DNA from: a bacterium
GTDB taxonomy: Bacteria; Bdellovibrionota; Bdellovibrionia; Bdellovibrionales; Bdellovibrionaceae
Direction of reading: 5' to 3'
DNA: 64,000 bases
Assembly (NCBI GenBank): GCA_019752925.1
Contig: JAIELP010000006.1
Span: forward strand, 186,001-250,000
How positions within the stretch are numbered: the first letter of the stretch is position 1; each line of letters opens with the position of its first letter. Of this stretch, positions 54,287 to 62,515 are shown one piece after another. The notes beneath the pieces are model-generated. The model had not been told where the DNA came from. It saw nothing but the letters and a program-made list of their open reading frames with translations, and did no database searches. A program made the translations under genes and the position numbers.

Positions 54287-55498
54287 ATGAGTCAGAAAGC
54301 CACCACCAAATCCGTACAATTTATTTTTATTACTGCTGTTCTTGATATGATGGGTATAGGTCTGATTATTCCCGTTTTACCTGACGTCATTCGTCGCTTT
54401 GTGAGTTCGCAAGAATTGGTTAATAATTACTTCGGCTATTTTGTGGCGATCTACGCGCTGATGCAGTTTTTTGCTTCGCCGGTGCTGGGAAGTCTTTCAG
54501 ACCGCTATGGGCGCCGACCAGTTTTGCTGTGTTCGCTGTTGGGCGCAGCTTTGGATTATTTGTTTATGGCTTTTGCCGGAACTTTACCCTTGTTATTTAT
54601 CGGCCGGATTATTTCTGGGTTAACAGGCGCGAGTTTAACTGTTGTTAATTCTTATATGGCTGATGTATCTGATGACACTAACAGGTCTGCGAATTTTGGT
54701 CTTGTGGGAGCTGCTTTCGGAATTGGTTTTGTGGCAGGGCCATTGCTCGGAGGAGTTATGGGGCATATTAATCCGGTAGCGCCATTTATTGCTGCCGCCG
54801 TGCTGAATTTGCTCAATTTTATTTTCGGCTATTTTATTTTGCCGGAATCTTTGCCGGTTGAACACCGTAGAAAAATTGAAATTAAAAAACTTAATCCGTT
54901 TTCATCACTGAATAAGTTATTTTCTCAGAAGCATTTGATTATATTTTTAGTTACTTATGCCCTCATGTTTTTGGCGGGCCAGGTGCATCCGAGTATTTGG
55001 ACTCTGTATACTGAGTATAAATTTTCATGGACCTCATGGCAGGTGGGTTTATCTCTGAGTTTTGTGGGGATTGTGTATGGAGCAAGCCAAGCACTTCTCA
55101 CAAAAAAGTTAGTGCCGATTTGGGGTGAATACAAATCGCTTAAAGTGGGATTATTCTTTAGTGCTTTCGGTTTTTTGCTTTATGCCTCAGCTCCTCAGGG
55201 TTGGATGATGTATGCCATCATACTCGGCACCTGTTTGTCAGCTATGGCTAACCCTTGTTTGCAGTCTATAATGACCAAACAAGTGGCTGCAGACCGACAA
55301 GGCGAGTTACAGGGCGGGCTTGTTTCTATAACGAGTATAACAAGCATTATAGCACCCTTACTGTACTCTAAATCTTTTGATTGGGTGGTTAGCGGGCACA
55401 GTTCGTTTAGCTTTGTGGGATTGCCGTATTTAATCGCCGCGGTAATTGTTTTTGTCAGTTGGATTTTACTGATGAAAAAGCTAGATATGAATGCATGA
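54287..55498 (+). CDS. MFS transporter (TetA/drug efflux-like)
   Basis: Protein of 403 residues with about 12 membrane helices. The TetA-like features are LDMMGIGLIIPVLP at the N terminus and the A motif GSLSDRYGRRPVLL, with RIISGLTGAS in helix 4. Members export drugs or small metabolites by proton antiport. There is no clear SD. It is followed directly by the DUF1653-GNAT gene (ATGA overlap). Confidence 0.9.
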   Translation: MSQKATTKSVQFIFITAVLDMMGIGLIIPVLPDVIRRFVSSQELVNNYFGYFVAIYALMQFFASPVLGSLSDRYGRRPVLLCSLLGAALDYLFMAFAGTLPLLFIGRIISGLTGASLTVVNSYMADVSDDTNRSANFGLVGAAFGIGFVAGPLLGGVMGHINPVAPFIAAAVLNLLNFIFGYFILPESLPVEHRRKIEIKKLNPFSSLNKLFSQKHLIIFLVTYALMFLAGQVHPSIWTLYTEYKFSWTSWQVGLSLSFVGIVYGASQALLTKKLVPIWGEYKSLKVGLFFSAFGFLLYASAPQGWMMYAIILGTCLSAMANPCLQSIMTKQVAADRQGELQGGLVSITSITSIIAPLLYSKSFDWVVSGHSSFSFVGLPYLIAAVIVFVSWILLMKKLDMNA

Positions 55499-56154
55499 GT
55501 AACAACAATAATTTAAGATTTTACCGTCATTATAAAAATAAACCTTATAAATATATCGGTGTTGTACGCCACTCTGAAACTCTTGAAGAGATGGCTCTAT
55601 ACGAAACTCTTTATGAAAATAATCATGGCCGTATGTGGGTAAGACCTAAAGATATGTTTTTTGAAGACATCGAGCTCAATGGTGTAAAGCGTCCTCGTTT
55701 TGAAAAAGTGCAGTTTGAGTTTAAAACACTGAACACAATTGATGAAACTACTTTGCAGCAGGTGGCCGTGGTTTACCAACAGGCATTTGGCAAAGCCATG
55801 GATCTGGTAAAAGTTAAATCGGTCATTGAAACTCATACTCAGTTTTTTGCTGTGTTAGTTTATGAGAGTAAAAATTTAGTTGGATTTAAATTAGGCTATG
55901 TACGCGACCAATACATGTTTTATTCTTGGCTCGGCGGTGTTTTGCCCGCTTATCGCAGCTTAGGAGTAGCTTCTGAATTGATGCGCATGCAACATCAATG
56001 GTGTGTTGATAAAAAATTTAAAAAAATTCTTACACATACAAGAAATAAATTTCCCGAAATGATCGCGCTTAACCTGAAACACGGTTTTGAAATTGTAGGT
56101 ACAGTTGCAAGTAAAGACCGGCCGATTAAATTAATTATGGAAAAAGTTTTATGA
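55495..56154 (+). CDS. DUF1653-GNAT fusion protein
   Basis: Protein of 219 residues. Residues about 1-52 are a DUF1653 domain (RFYRHYKNKPYKYIGVVRHS ... YETLYENNHGRMWVRP), and about 75-219 a GNAT acetyltransferase with motif GVLPAYRSLGVASELMRMQ. DUF1653 is usually a stand-alone protein of about 70 residues, so the fusion is unusual. The start at 55495 overlaps the MFS stop (ATGA), and its stop overlaps the next start (ATGA), showing translational coupling. Confidence 0.84.
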   Translation: MSNNNNLRFYRHYKNKPYKYIGVVRHSETLEEMALYETLYENNHGRMWVRPKDMFFEDIELNGVKRPRFEKVQFEFKTLNTIDETTLQQVAVVYQQAFGKAMDLVKVKSVIETHTQFFAVLVYESKNLVGFKLGYVRDQYMFYSWLGGVLPAYRSLGVASELMRMQHQWCVDKKFKKILTHTRNKFPEMIALNLKHGFEIVGTVASKDRPIKLIMEKVL

Positions 56155-56639
56155 AATTAATTGCACTTATTTTATTATTTTCGCAGTGGTCTTTTGCCTA
56201 CGAAGGTTTCAGATGTATCCCATCTTTGCGTGAAACCCGCGTTCAAGTATTAGTTAAAGAAAAAAATATAGAAGTTTTAGTCGTTAATGCCGGCGGTTAT
56301 CAGTTTATGCCGCAGTTTTCAACTCCGGCTTCGGCATTTAATCTGTCTTTTAATAAAATGCAGGCTGAGGATTTAATGGACCTGGGCGATGCGTTTACAT
56401 TTTCTTGGCCTAAAGATAAATGCCAGTTGGACAGCGCAAACTTCACTGTGAATTGCCAGGGCGAAGCTCAGCAAAAAGTTAAAAGTGTGGCCAGTTATGG
56501 CATTTCAAGTACGGAAATCAGCGAAAAATACCAAAACGAGTCTTTTGAAAAGAGAAGATTCAGGCTAACAGTTGAAAAAGATAACATTTACTTTGTAAAC
56601 TTGGAATACTATACAAAAAACTGTGAAAAGTTTAATTAA
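56151..56639 (+). CDS. Hypothetical secreted protein (family A, copy 2)
   Basis: Protein of 162 residues with a signal peptide (MKLIALILLFSQWSFA). Its cysteine pattern and NAGGYQFMPQF ... FSWPKDKCQL ... VNCQGE ... YYTKNC order match the protein at 53620-54195. It is coupled to the DUF1653-GNAT gene by a 4-nt overlap and overlaps the following gene's longer reading frame. The function is unknown. Confidence 0.72.
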   Translation: MKLIALILLFSQWSFAYEGFRCIPSLRETRVQVLVKEKNIEVLVVNAGGYQFMPQFSTPASAFNLSFNKMQAEDLMDLGDAFTFSWPKDKCQLDSANFTVNCQGEAQQKVKSVASYGISSTEISEKYQNESFEKRRFRLTVEKDNIYFVNLEYYTKNCEKFN

Positions 56640-56658
56640 CCAAAGTAAGAGGGTATTT

Positions 56659-57177
56659 ATGAAATTGATGTCATTTTTGTTAACAACAGGTATTTCTTTA
56701 AGTATATGGGCGCAATCTTCTCCGGTAGGTAGATGGACTACTATAGATGATGAAACTAAAAAACCTAAATCAATCGTAGAAATTTTTGAAAAGGACGGCG
56801 TTTTATTCGGTAAAATCGAAAAACTTTTCAGAGCTGAAACTGAAGATCAAAATCCTAAATGCGATAAGTGTTCAGGCGACAAAAAAGATCAGTTTATTTT
56901 AGGAATGCAGATTTTAAATGGTCTTAAAAAAGATTCAGAAACCAAATGGTCTGGCGGCGAAATTTTAGATCCTAAAAACGGTAAAACTTACTCTTGTAAA
57001 ATTGAGTTAATTGAAGACGGTAAAAAATTGAAATTACGTGGATTTATCGGTTTTTCTTTGTTAGGTCGCACTCAAGTCTGGGAACGTGAAGAGGCACCTG
57101 TAGTTGCCGAACCAGCTCCAGTTGAGTCTGCTCCGGCAGCGGCTCCTGAAAAAACTAAAAAATCTAAGAAAAAGTAA
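56659..57177 (+). CDS. Secreted DUF2147 family protein
   Basis: Protein of 172 residues with a signal peptide (MKLMSFLLTTGISLSIWAQ). The DUF2147 core is recognisable: PVGRWTTIDDETKKPKSIVEI, then GGEILDPKNGKTYSCKIEL and LRGFIGFSLLGRTQVWERE. A Pro/Ala/Lys tail follows. The function is unknown; many members are secreted by bacteria that use lipids. The ATG at 56659 has GAGGG upstream. It ends inside the convergent oxidoreductase gene (14-nt overlap). Confidence 0.83.
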   Translation: MKLMSFLLTTGISLSIWAQSSPVGRWTTIDDETKKPKSIVEIFEKDGVLFGKIEKLFRAETEDQNPKCDKCSGDKKDQFILGMQILNGLKKDSETKWSGGEILDPKNGKTYSCKIELIEDGKKLKLRGFIGFSLLGRTQVWEREEAPVVAEPAPVESAPAAAPEKTKKSKKK

Positions 57178-58339
57178 TTCTGTTGATATTAAGATGGTTT
57201 GGAAGCTCTGTGCCTTCAGAGTTTTCTACCATCACACGGGCTGAGTTAAAGCTGAGCCCCATTCCGTGCCCTGAGCATCCTGCCATTAAATGAATATTAT
57301 TATATTTTGGATGTTTACCGATAATCATCTGTGCATCATCTGAAAAGCCCATAATGCCGCTCCAGCGGTAATTTATTTTTACACTCTTAGTATTTTGGAA
57401 ATAGTTTTGTACAAACTCGGTTAAGGCACTTTGAATTTTATCAGTTGATTCATCTAAGGCGGTGTTTTCGGCTTCTATGTCATGATTACGGAAACCACCT
57501 ACTAATAATTCACCAGTAGGTAGTTGGCGGAAGTAGCATAAATGTTTAGTCAGATAGCACGGGCCTTTTACAAAAGCCGGCAAGGGCTCTGTAACCACAA
57601 CCTGTCCGCGCTGAGGTTTGATAATATTTTTAAATTCAGAAAACAAAAATGGAATGTAACCATTTAGGCATACAAATAATTTTGCAGCGGACATTTGGTG
57701 CTTTTGTGTTTTGATCTGTACTGAGTTATTAGACTCTTTAAGATCAAAAACCTCTTCACCAAAAAAGAATTCGGTGTTTTTAAGTTTAGATTTGATTTTA
57801 TTGAGCAATTTTACCGGATGAATGATGCCATCATGTTTGTACTGAATAGCGCCTAAAAAATTACGTACACCGTATTGCGAAGCTAAATATTGTTCATCAA
57901 TGAGTTCAACATCAATTCCGGCTTCTTTCATGGTGCTGTAAACCGTTTGATAGCGGGTCCAGTCTTCAGCGCTGGGCGCAACAGTGCAGGCACCGGTATT
58001 GAAGTAATCTACGCTCTTAAGATCGCCACCGATAATTTCGCTTTTTAAAAGCTCACGGTTTTGTTCTGAAAACTTCCAGATTTCCACGGCTTTTTCTAGG
58101 CCAAACTGTTTGTGGAGTTTATTAAAGTGTTCTGACGAACCACAGGTAACAAAACCTGCGTTGCGGCCAGAAGCTCCTGAGCCTAAATAGTTTTTATCAA
58201 CGACAGCAATTTTCAAATTGGGATTATTTTTTTCAAGCCAGTAAGCTGTGGACATGCCGGCTACTCCAGCTCCGATAATGATGGCATCAAATTGTTTTGT
58301 AGAATTTAAAGACTCATCTAGCCAATATGAAATGGTCAT
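57164..58339 (-). CDS. FAD-dependent oxidoreductase (DAO family)
   Basis: Protein of 391 residues. The dinucleotide-binding motif is IIGAGVAGMSTAYWLE, with the conserved GSGASGRNAGFVT segment of the D-amino-acid oxidase/PuuB-like group. It oxidises amines or amino acids with FAD. A C-terminal motif (MAGCSGHGMGLSFNSARV) fits the FAD-flavin end of the family. It is the last gene of the minus-strand operon; the start overlaps the GNAT stop. Confidence 0.9.
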   Translation of the reverse strand: MTISYWLDESLNSTKQFDAIIIGAGVAGMSTAYWLEKNNPNLKIAVVDKNYLGSGASGRNAGFVTCGSSEHFNKLHKQFGLEKAVEIWKFSEQNRELLKSEIIGGDLKSVDYFNTGACTVAPSAEDWTRYQTVYSTMKEAGIDVELIDEQYLASQYGVRNFLGAIQYKHDGIIHPVKLLNKIKSKLKNTEFFFGEEVFDLKESNNSVQIKTQKHQMSAAKLFVCLNGYIPFLFSEFKNIIKPQRGQVVVTEPLPAFVKGPCYLTKHLCYFRQLPTGELLVGGFRNHDIEAENTALDESTDKIQSALTEFVQNYFQNTKSVKINYRWSGIMGFSDDAQMIIGKHPKYNNIHLMAGCSGHGMGLSFNSARVMVENSEGTELPNHLNINRITFS

Positions 58340-58908
58340 AAATTATTTTCCTTAAGATTTAAATGCATTTCAACGGCTGTGCATTTACATGGTTTTCCGT
58401 CGAGGGTGCAGACGTAGTCGACGTCAATCCAGTAGTGAGGATGTTCGATTATAGGCTTAAATCCGATATTCATTAAATATTTAAATGAGGAATTATTCGG
58501 AGATTCTTTCCAGCTGTGGGCCACGACACCTTCGGCGCGTAGTTTTTTAAACACCTCAAGCGCTTTGGCAGAAAGTTGTGGTCCCCATCCATGACCCTGG
58601 AGCTCGGGAGATACAAATAAACTTTGAAAATAAGCTGTATTGTTTAAAGCTGTGGGCCATAAATCTGCGCGAAGCTTTGAGCCTTTTCCATGATCCCAGT
58701 TTCCCGGTGGGTAAGCTAAGCGTAAACCCATGATGCGCTCTGTAGCTTCGTCGACTAAAACAAACGAGCAGATTTCGCCAGTGGGCGCGATGGATTTTTT
58801 TTGATTTTCAACAAGCTCTTCAATTGAGTAGTAGCCTGCGCCGACCACTTGATCGGTGAAGGATTTAACTTGAGGAATATCTGAAGGTAAAAATGGTCTA
58901 ATTTGCAT
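58336..58908 (-). CDS. GNAT family N-acetyltransferase
   Basis: Protein of 190 residues. Motif A is SLFVSPELQGHGWGPQL (acetyl-CoA), and HPHYWIDVDYV and several Cys (CTLDGKPCKC) are near the C terminus. The acceptor is unknown. It overlaps the DMT transporter 3' end by 11 nt and the oxidoreductase 5' end by 4 nt, so it is translated with them. Confidence 0.84.
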   Translation of the reverse strand: MQIRPFLPSDIPQVKSFTDQVVGAGYYSIEELVENQKKSIAPTGEICSFVLVDEATERIMGLRLAYPPGNWDHGKGSKLRADLWPTALNNTAYFQSLFVSPELQGHGWGPQLSAKALEVFKKLRAEGVVAHSWKESPNNSSFKYLMNIGFKPIIEHPHYWIDVDYVCTLDGKPCKCTAVEMHLNLKENNL

Positions 58909-59791
58909 ATTTTTTTAATCTGAATTGATAAGGATTAATTAAGGCTACAACATTGCCGGTTAAACAGAAAATAATTCCGAGTACCAAATAAACTGTTAAT
59001 GGAAGATTTTCAAATATAAGTGAAACGCCAACCGCAATAACCGGCGAAACAACGCTGGTGAAAGCCGCTTTTGATGGGCCCATAAGCTCTATAAGTTTCA
59101 AATATGATCCAAAAGAAATAATAGTTCCAAAAATGCTTAAGTAAATAAATGAAAGTACAAACGTCTGATCAAATGTGTGGATAACAAAAGATCTCTGTGT
59201 AATTAAACAATAAATTAAAGTAAGACCTGCTCCGTAAAGCATACCCCATGCATTATTTGAAGCGATGGGGATTTTTTTTTCACGATTAGCCAGTGATACT
59301 AAGTTCCCTGCAGATGCAGAAACTGTGGCAATTAAACTGATAATAAATCCAATAATTGAAGTCGGGTGCAAGCTGTAAGAAGTTAATTCGTTATAAGAAA
59401 TAAAACCCATGCCGAGAAAACTGATGAAAGCTCCCATAAAAACTTTTCTTTCAATTTTAAGCTTGTAGAAAAAATGACCGCCAAACATATTGAAAAAAAT
59501 TAAGGAGGTAAATGCCAGCGCCACTAAAGCCGAGGGCGCTAAGTGTGAGGCCCAGTAAGTGAGAAGATAGTTCAGGCAAAACATAAAAAATCCCTGAGCG
59601 GCAAAGTTGTAATGCTGCTCTCGTGAATATTTTAAAGGTAATTTTCTAATTTTAACCCATGCAAATAAAATAAGGCTGGCTACAATAAAGCGGTAAAAAA
59701 CCGCCACATTTGAATCAACTGCATGAAATTGATTTTTAATTGCGATCCAAGTAAGTCCCCAAATAGTGGAGCAAATGAAGAAGTAGATCAA
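58898..59791 (-). CDS. DMT superfamily (EamA) transporter
   Basis: Protein of 297 residues with about ten helices in two EamA repeats (SAGNLVSLANRE splits them). Such permeases export or import small metabolites such as amino acids. The start is TTG at 59791; GAGGAG just upstream lies in the acidic tail of the preceding gene, which stops 2 nt away, so translational coupling is likely. It is the second gene of the GcvH-like operon. Confidence 0.88.
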   Translation of the reverse strand: MIYFFICSTIWGLTWIAIKNQFHAVDSNVAVFYRFIVASLILFAWVKIRKLPLKYSREQHYNFAAQGFFMFCLNYLLTYWASHLAPSALVALAFTSLIFFNMFGGHFFYKLKIERKVFMGAFISFLGMGFISYNELTSYSLHPTSIIGFIISLIATVSASAGNLVSLANREKKIPIASNNAWGMLYGAGLTLIYCLITQRSFVIHTFDQTFVLSFIYLSIFGTIISFGSYLKLIELMGPSKAAFTSVVSPVIAVGVSLIFENLPLTVYLVLGIIFCLTGNVVALINPYQFRLKKYAN

Positions 59792-59793
59792 CT

Positions 59794-60207
59794 CTACTCC
59801 TCGTCTTCATCAGCGTAGTCGTCATCTCCGTCTTCGTCGTCGTCTTCATCATCTTCATCGATGTCGTCATCTTCTTCGTCTTCATCTACCTCTTCAGCCG
59901 CTTCAATTCTTAACAGCCAACCTTCTTCATAAGGATCTTCCTGAATGACCGCCGGATCTTCCAGAACGCTAGAGTTAATTTCAATAACAGTGCCTGAAAC
60001 TGGAACATAAATATCAAGTGGGCCGTCGTCGGTTTCGATTGTTCCGATAGCAACATCTTCTTCAACTTTGTCTTGTTCGGCCGGTAAATCAACAGAAGTG
60101 ATTTCCGTAATATCAGCTAAGCCTTCTTCGTTAATACCAATAGTAATGATGCCATCTTCTTCTTGGTACCACATGTGGTGGTTGAAATTTTTAATATCTC
60201 CGCTCAT
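59794..60207 (-). CDS. GcvH-like protein lacking the lipoyl lysine, with an acidic tail
   Basis: Protein of 137 residues. Residues about 5-100 match the glycine cleavage H-protein fold: HHMWYQEEDGIITIGINEE, the P-V-S-G loop, and PYEEGWLLRI. In the lipoylation hairpin of GcvH (ESVKAxSDLYAP), the gapless alignment puts Asp61 at the lysine (ETDDGPLDIYVP), so lipoylation is not possible. After residue 100 there is a run of Asp/Glu (about 35 residues, mostly acidic). The ATG at 60207 has GGGAG 5 nt upstream; the frame continues upstream without support. No other gcv genes are near. It heads an operon with a DMT transporter, GNAT and FAD oxidase. Confidence 0.75.
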   Translation of the reverse strand: MSGDIKNFNHHMWYQEEDGIITIGINEEGLADITEITSVDLPAEQDKVEEDVAIGTIETDDGPLDIYVPVSGTVIEINSSVLEDPAVIQEDPYEEGWLLRIEAAEEVDEDEEDDDIDEDDEDDDEDGDDDYADEDEE

Positions 60208-60249
60208 GGTTTCTCCCGCTGTAGGTAATGCTTTTAAAAACCTGCTCAA

Positions 60250-60447
60250 AAATTAGATAATAAATTTTCGTCAAGGGCTTTTCAAAAAAGACTTATTAAT
60301 TAGTGTATTTTAACGAAAAAATTATACCCGTCAAAGTAAGTAATGCTGACGCAAACATAAAAATTTGCGATTTAGGAAAGACTTTGATACAAGACACAAA
60401 CTTTCTAATCAGAAACAATTTTGCTGTCAGTAATCAGAGGGGGATGA
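60250..60447. other. Intergenic gap without a convincing gene
   Basis: A 68-codon frame at 60303 is considered a shadow: it has no SD and no domain, and overlaps the next gene. No good promoter is identified except a TTGACG on the minus strand without a suitable -10. Confidence 0.5.
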
Positions 60448-61062
60448 ATGACGACAATGCGTTTTTTTGTGATCGGTTCTTGGACCGAGGGCATGCTACA
60501 TTTCCGTAAATTAGTACCATTTATAGTATCTTACGAGCAGGCTACTTTAGCAGCACAGGCTTATAGGCTTCCTGTTGGATTTCCCGTTCTGGTGGCTGAA
60601 AATAGTGGCACAGGCTCTGATCAAATAGTAGGCCAATTGGTTGAACTTCAATATAATGAAACATTATTGGCCTTAATGGATTCATTGCATGGAGTTCATA
60701 TGGCAGATCCATGCAAAGGCTTACATGAGCGATCAACTGTGCAAATCACTAAAAAAAGCGGTGATTCAGTTGATGCTCAGGTTTACTTCTTTAATCCTAA
60801 AAAATTAACTTCAAAAGCTGTGCGTATTGCCGGTGGCGTGTGGCAGGAGTCGTTGCTTGCCAACCCGCCATTAACAGAGCAATTAACTGAAAAACAAAAA
60901 ACATATGTTTTAAAATTAGGTTCTGCAAAAGGCCGCGATATTGTGCCTATAAATGATTTATCATTATACCGTGAGCTGATGAAGCTGGAGTTAATAGTCG
61001 ATAAAGGCCGCAGATTAGCTCTAAGCGCTTTAGGTAAAGAAGTATTCAGTTATTTGGCTTAA
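60448..61062 (+). CDS. GGCT-like (gamma-glutamylcyclotransferase fold) protein
   Basis: Protein of 204 residues. The start RFFVIGSWTEGMLHF resembles the family VYGTLxxG pattern, and AQAYRLPVGFPVLVAE and VELQYNETLLALMDS match the GGCT/AIG2-like beta barrel. The C terminus is a helical extension. GGCT enzymes cleave gamma-glutamyl peptides or glutathione. Catalytic Glu cannot be assigned with certainty. GGGGG precedes the ATG at 60448. Confidence 0.6.
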   Translation: MTTMRFFVIGSWTEGMLHFRKLVPFIVSYEQATLAAQAYRLPVGFPVLVAENSGTGSDQIVGQLVELQYNETLLALMDSLHGVHMADPCKGLHERSTVQITKKSGDSVDAQVYFFNPKKLTSKAVRIAGGVWQESLLANPPLTEQLTEKQKTYVLKLGSAKGRDIVPINDLSLYRELMKLELIVDKGRRLALSALGKEVFSYLA

Positions 61063-61075
61063 TTATTATTATAAG

Positions 61076-61110
61076 TTGACCATAGGAACATAAGACCTTT
61101 ATGTTCCTAT
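61076..61110 (+). promoter_or_regulatory. trmL: Promoter of trmL with a 12-bp dyad in the spacer
   Basis: TTGACC (61076-61081) and TATGTT (61100-61105) have an 18-bp spacer. A perfect 12-bp inverted repeat ATAGGAACATAA/TTATGTTCCTAT (61082-61093, 61099-61110, loop GACCT) covers the spacer and -10. The start codon is 11 nt after the -10, with no SD, so the transcript may be nearly leaderless and regulated by the dyad. Confidence 0.5.
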
Positions 61111-61116
61111 CGGCTT

Positions 61117-61605
61117 ATGTCATCAGTTCAAAACACAGAAAAACTATTCAGAATTGTGCTTGTAGAGCCTGAGATTCCTCAAAACACAGGTAATATTGGC
61201 CGTACTTGTGTTGGCACTAATTGTGAGCTGCATATTGTGGGACCAACGGGTTTTGAGATTACCGATGCTAACTTAAAACGCGCGGGTCTTGATTACTGGC
61301 AACACTTAACATGGTTTCAGTACAAATCTTACGAAGAGTGGTTCTCAACCGTAGAAGATAAATCGCGAGTTTTTTATTTCACTACAAAAGTTAAACAGAC
61401 TTACTTTGATATTCAGTATCGTCCGGGTGATTGGCTTGTATTTGGTAAAGAAACCAAAGGTTTACCGCCTGAAATTATTAATAATAATCTAGGTCAATCC
61501 GTTACTATTCCACAGCCTGGTCAGGTGAGAAGTCTAAATTTGGCAACGGCTGTCGCCATTTCGGTTTACGAAGGTTATCGTCAGATTAATCACTCTAGTA
61601 ATTGA
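61117..61605 (+). CDS. trmL: tRNA (cytidine/uridine-34 2'-O)-methyltransferase TrmL
   Basis: Protein of 162 residues of the SpoU/TrmH SPOUT superfamily. The three motifs are PEIPQNTGNIGRTC, VFGKETKGLPPEI and VRSLNLATAVAISVYEGYRQ. TrmL methylates the ribose of the wobble nucleotide of tRNA-Leu isoacceptors. It is close to the family length (about 155). The start is ATG 61117; no SD is seen and a hairpin lies just upstream. It converges with the next gene, overlapping by 11 nt. Confidence 0.95.
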   Translation: MSSVQNTEKLFRIVLVEPEIPQNTGNIGRTCVGTNCELHIVGPTGFEITDANLKRAGLDYWQHLTWFQYKSYEEWFSTVEDKSRVFYFTTKVKQTYFDIQYRPGDWLVFGKETKGLPPEIINNNLGQSVTIPQPGQVRSLNLATAVAISVYEGYRQINHSSN

Positions 61606-62359
61606 GATGTTTGCCCTGTGCCTGCAGGGCCATTAGAATAAAATAATCTGAGGATTGAAAATCAGGTGTAATCTTACCGTTCAGTTTTTTCAGTAAATCT
61701 ACGTAGTGTTTTAAAAGTGCTTCGTATCCTGCTTTTTGGCTGCCTATATGTAGTAAAGTTGCGCCGGCTACATTCATAGGTTGTGACTGGGCCTGAAGAT
61801 AAGCTGCGCCCATTTGTACAAAAGCAGTATTCATTTTGATATTTAACTTAGTTTTTAAATCTTCAGGTAGTTTGTAGTTGATGGATTTCATTAGGGTTTG
61901 TATTTCACTCAGATTGCTTTCAAAGGCTGAAAACGGATAAATCACAGGGCCGTAGGTTGTTAAACTCGTTCCTTGGATTGGTACCTGCTCCATGCGTGCT
62001 CCGGCACAAACAAAGCCGTTCATATCATTGTGGCTAGAAACTGAGTCTGAGTGGGTGGCCCATATATTTACGGGCCTATTGTTCAACTGGCAGGTGATTT
62101 GGCAAAAGTAGTATTCAGTTTGTGAGTTGTTGTTTAAAGCAGATAAATCGATAGTCTTTATGATCGAGTGGCTTTTGAGTGTGGCGTCGGGACCTTTTAA
62201 GTTTTTAAGATATACTTTAGAGGTTGGGTTGCCAAAGCATTGGCCCTCAGAAAGTTGCACTTGTTTAATGTCAGTAAACTGGCCCCAAGCGGTAGAAGAA
62301 GCCATTAAAAATGAAAAGAAAATAGACAGGGAGCCTAAATTTGCAGTTAGCTTTCTCAT
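61595..62359 (-). CDS. Hypothetical secreted protein
   Basis: Protein of 254 residues with a signal peptide (MRKLTANLGSLSIFFSFLMASSTAWGQ). Four cysteines (CFGNP, FCQITCQ, FVCAG) lie in the first half, then a helical region. No family is recognised. The long first half shows beta-like strands. It overlaps the trmL 3' end by 11 nt. A divergent gap of 156 bp separates it from secA. Confidence 0.65.
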   Translation of the reverse strand: MRKLTANLGSLSIFFSFLMASSTAWGQFTDIKQVQLSEGQCFGNPTSKVYLKNLKGPDATLKSHSIIKTIDLSALNNNSQTEYYFCQITCQLNNRPVNIWATHSDSVSSHNDMNGFVCAGARMEQVPIQGTSLTTYGPVIYPFSAFESNLSEIQTLMKSINYKLPEDLKTKLNIKMNTAFVQMGAAYLQAQSQPMNVAGATLLHIGSQKAGYEALLKHYVDLLKKLNGKITPDFQSSDYFILMALQAQGKHLNY

Positions 62360-62515
62360 TGTGTGTCCTTAAATCGTTTTAGCAAGTTCCAAAAACCAAT
62401 TTTTTATACTCTCGGTCAGAATGCATGAACTGGACCTATAACTGGGCTGGTCAGAGAGTCATATAGACTTGGTTCGTCTTGCCCATTTTAGGCGGAGGAT
62501 CTATCCTAATTCCCT

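Noticed and set aside
60303..60509. 68-codon plus-strand frame
   Set aside because: No SD, overlaps the GGCT-like gene start, no recognisable domain.
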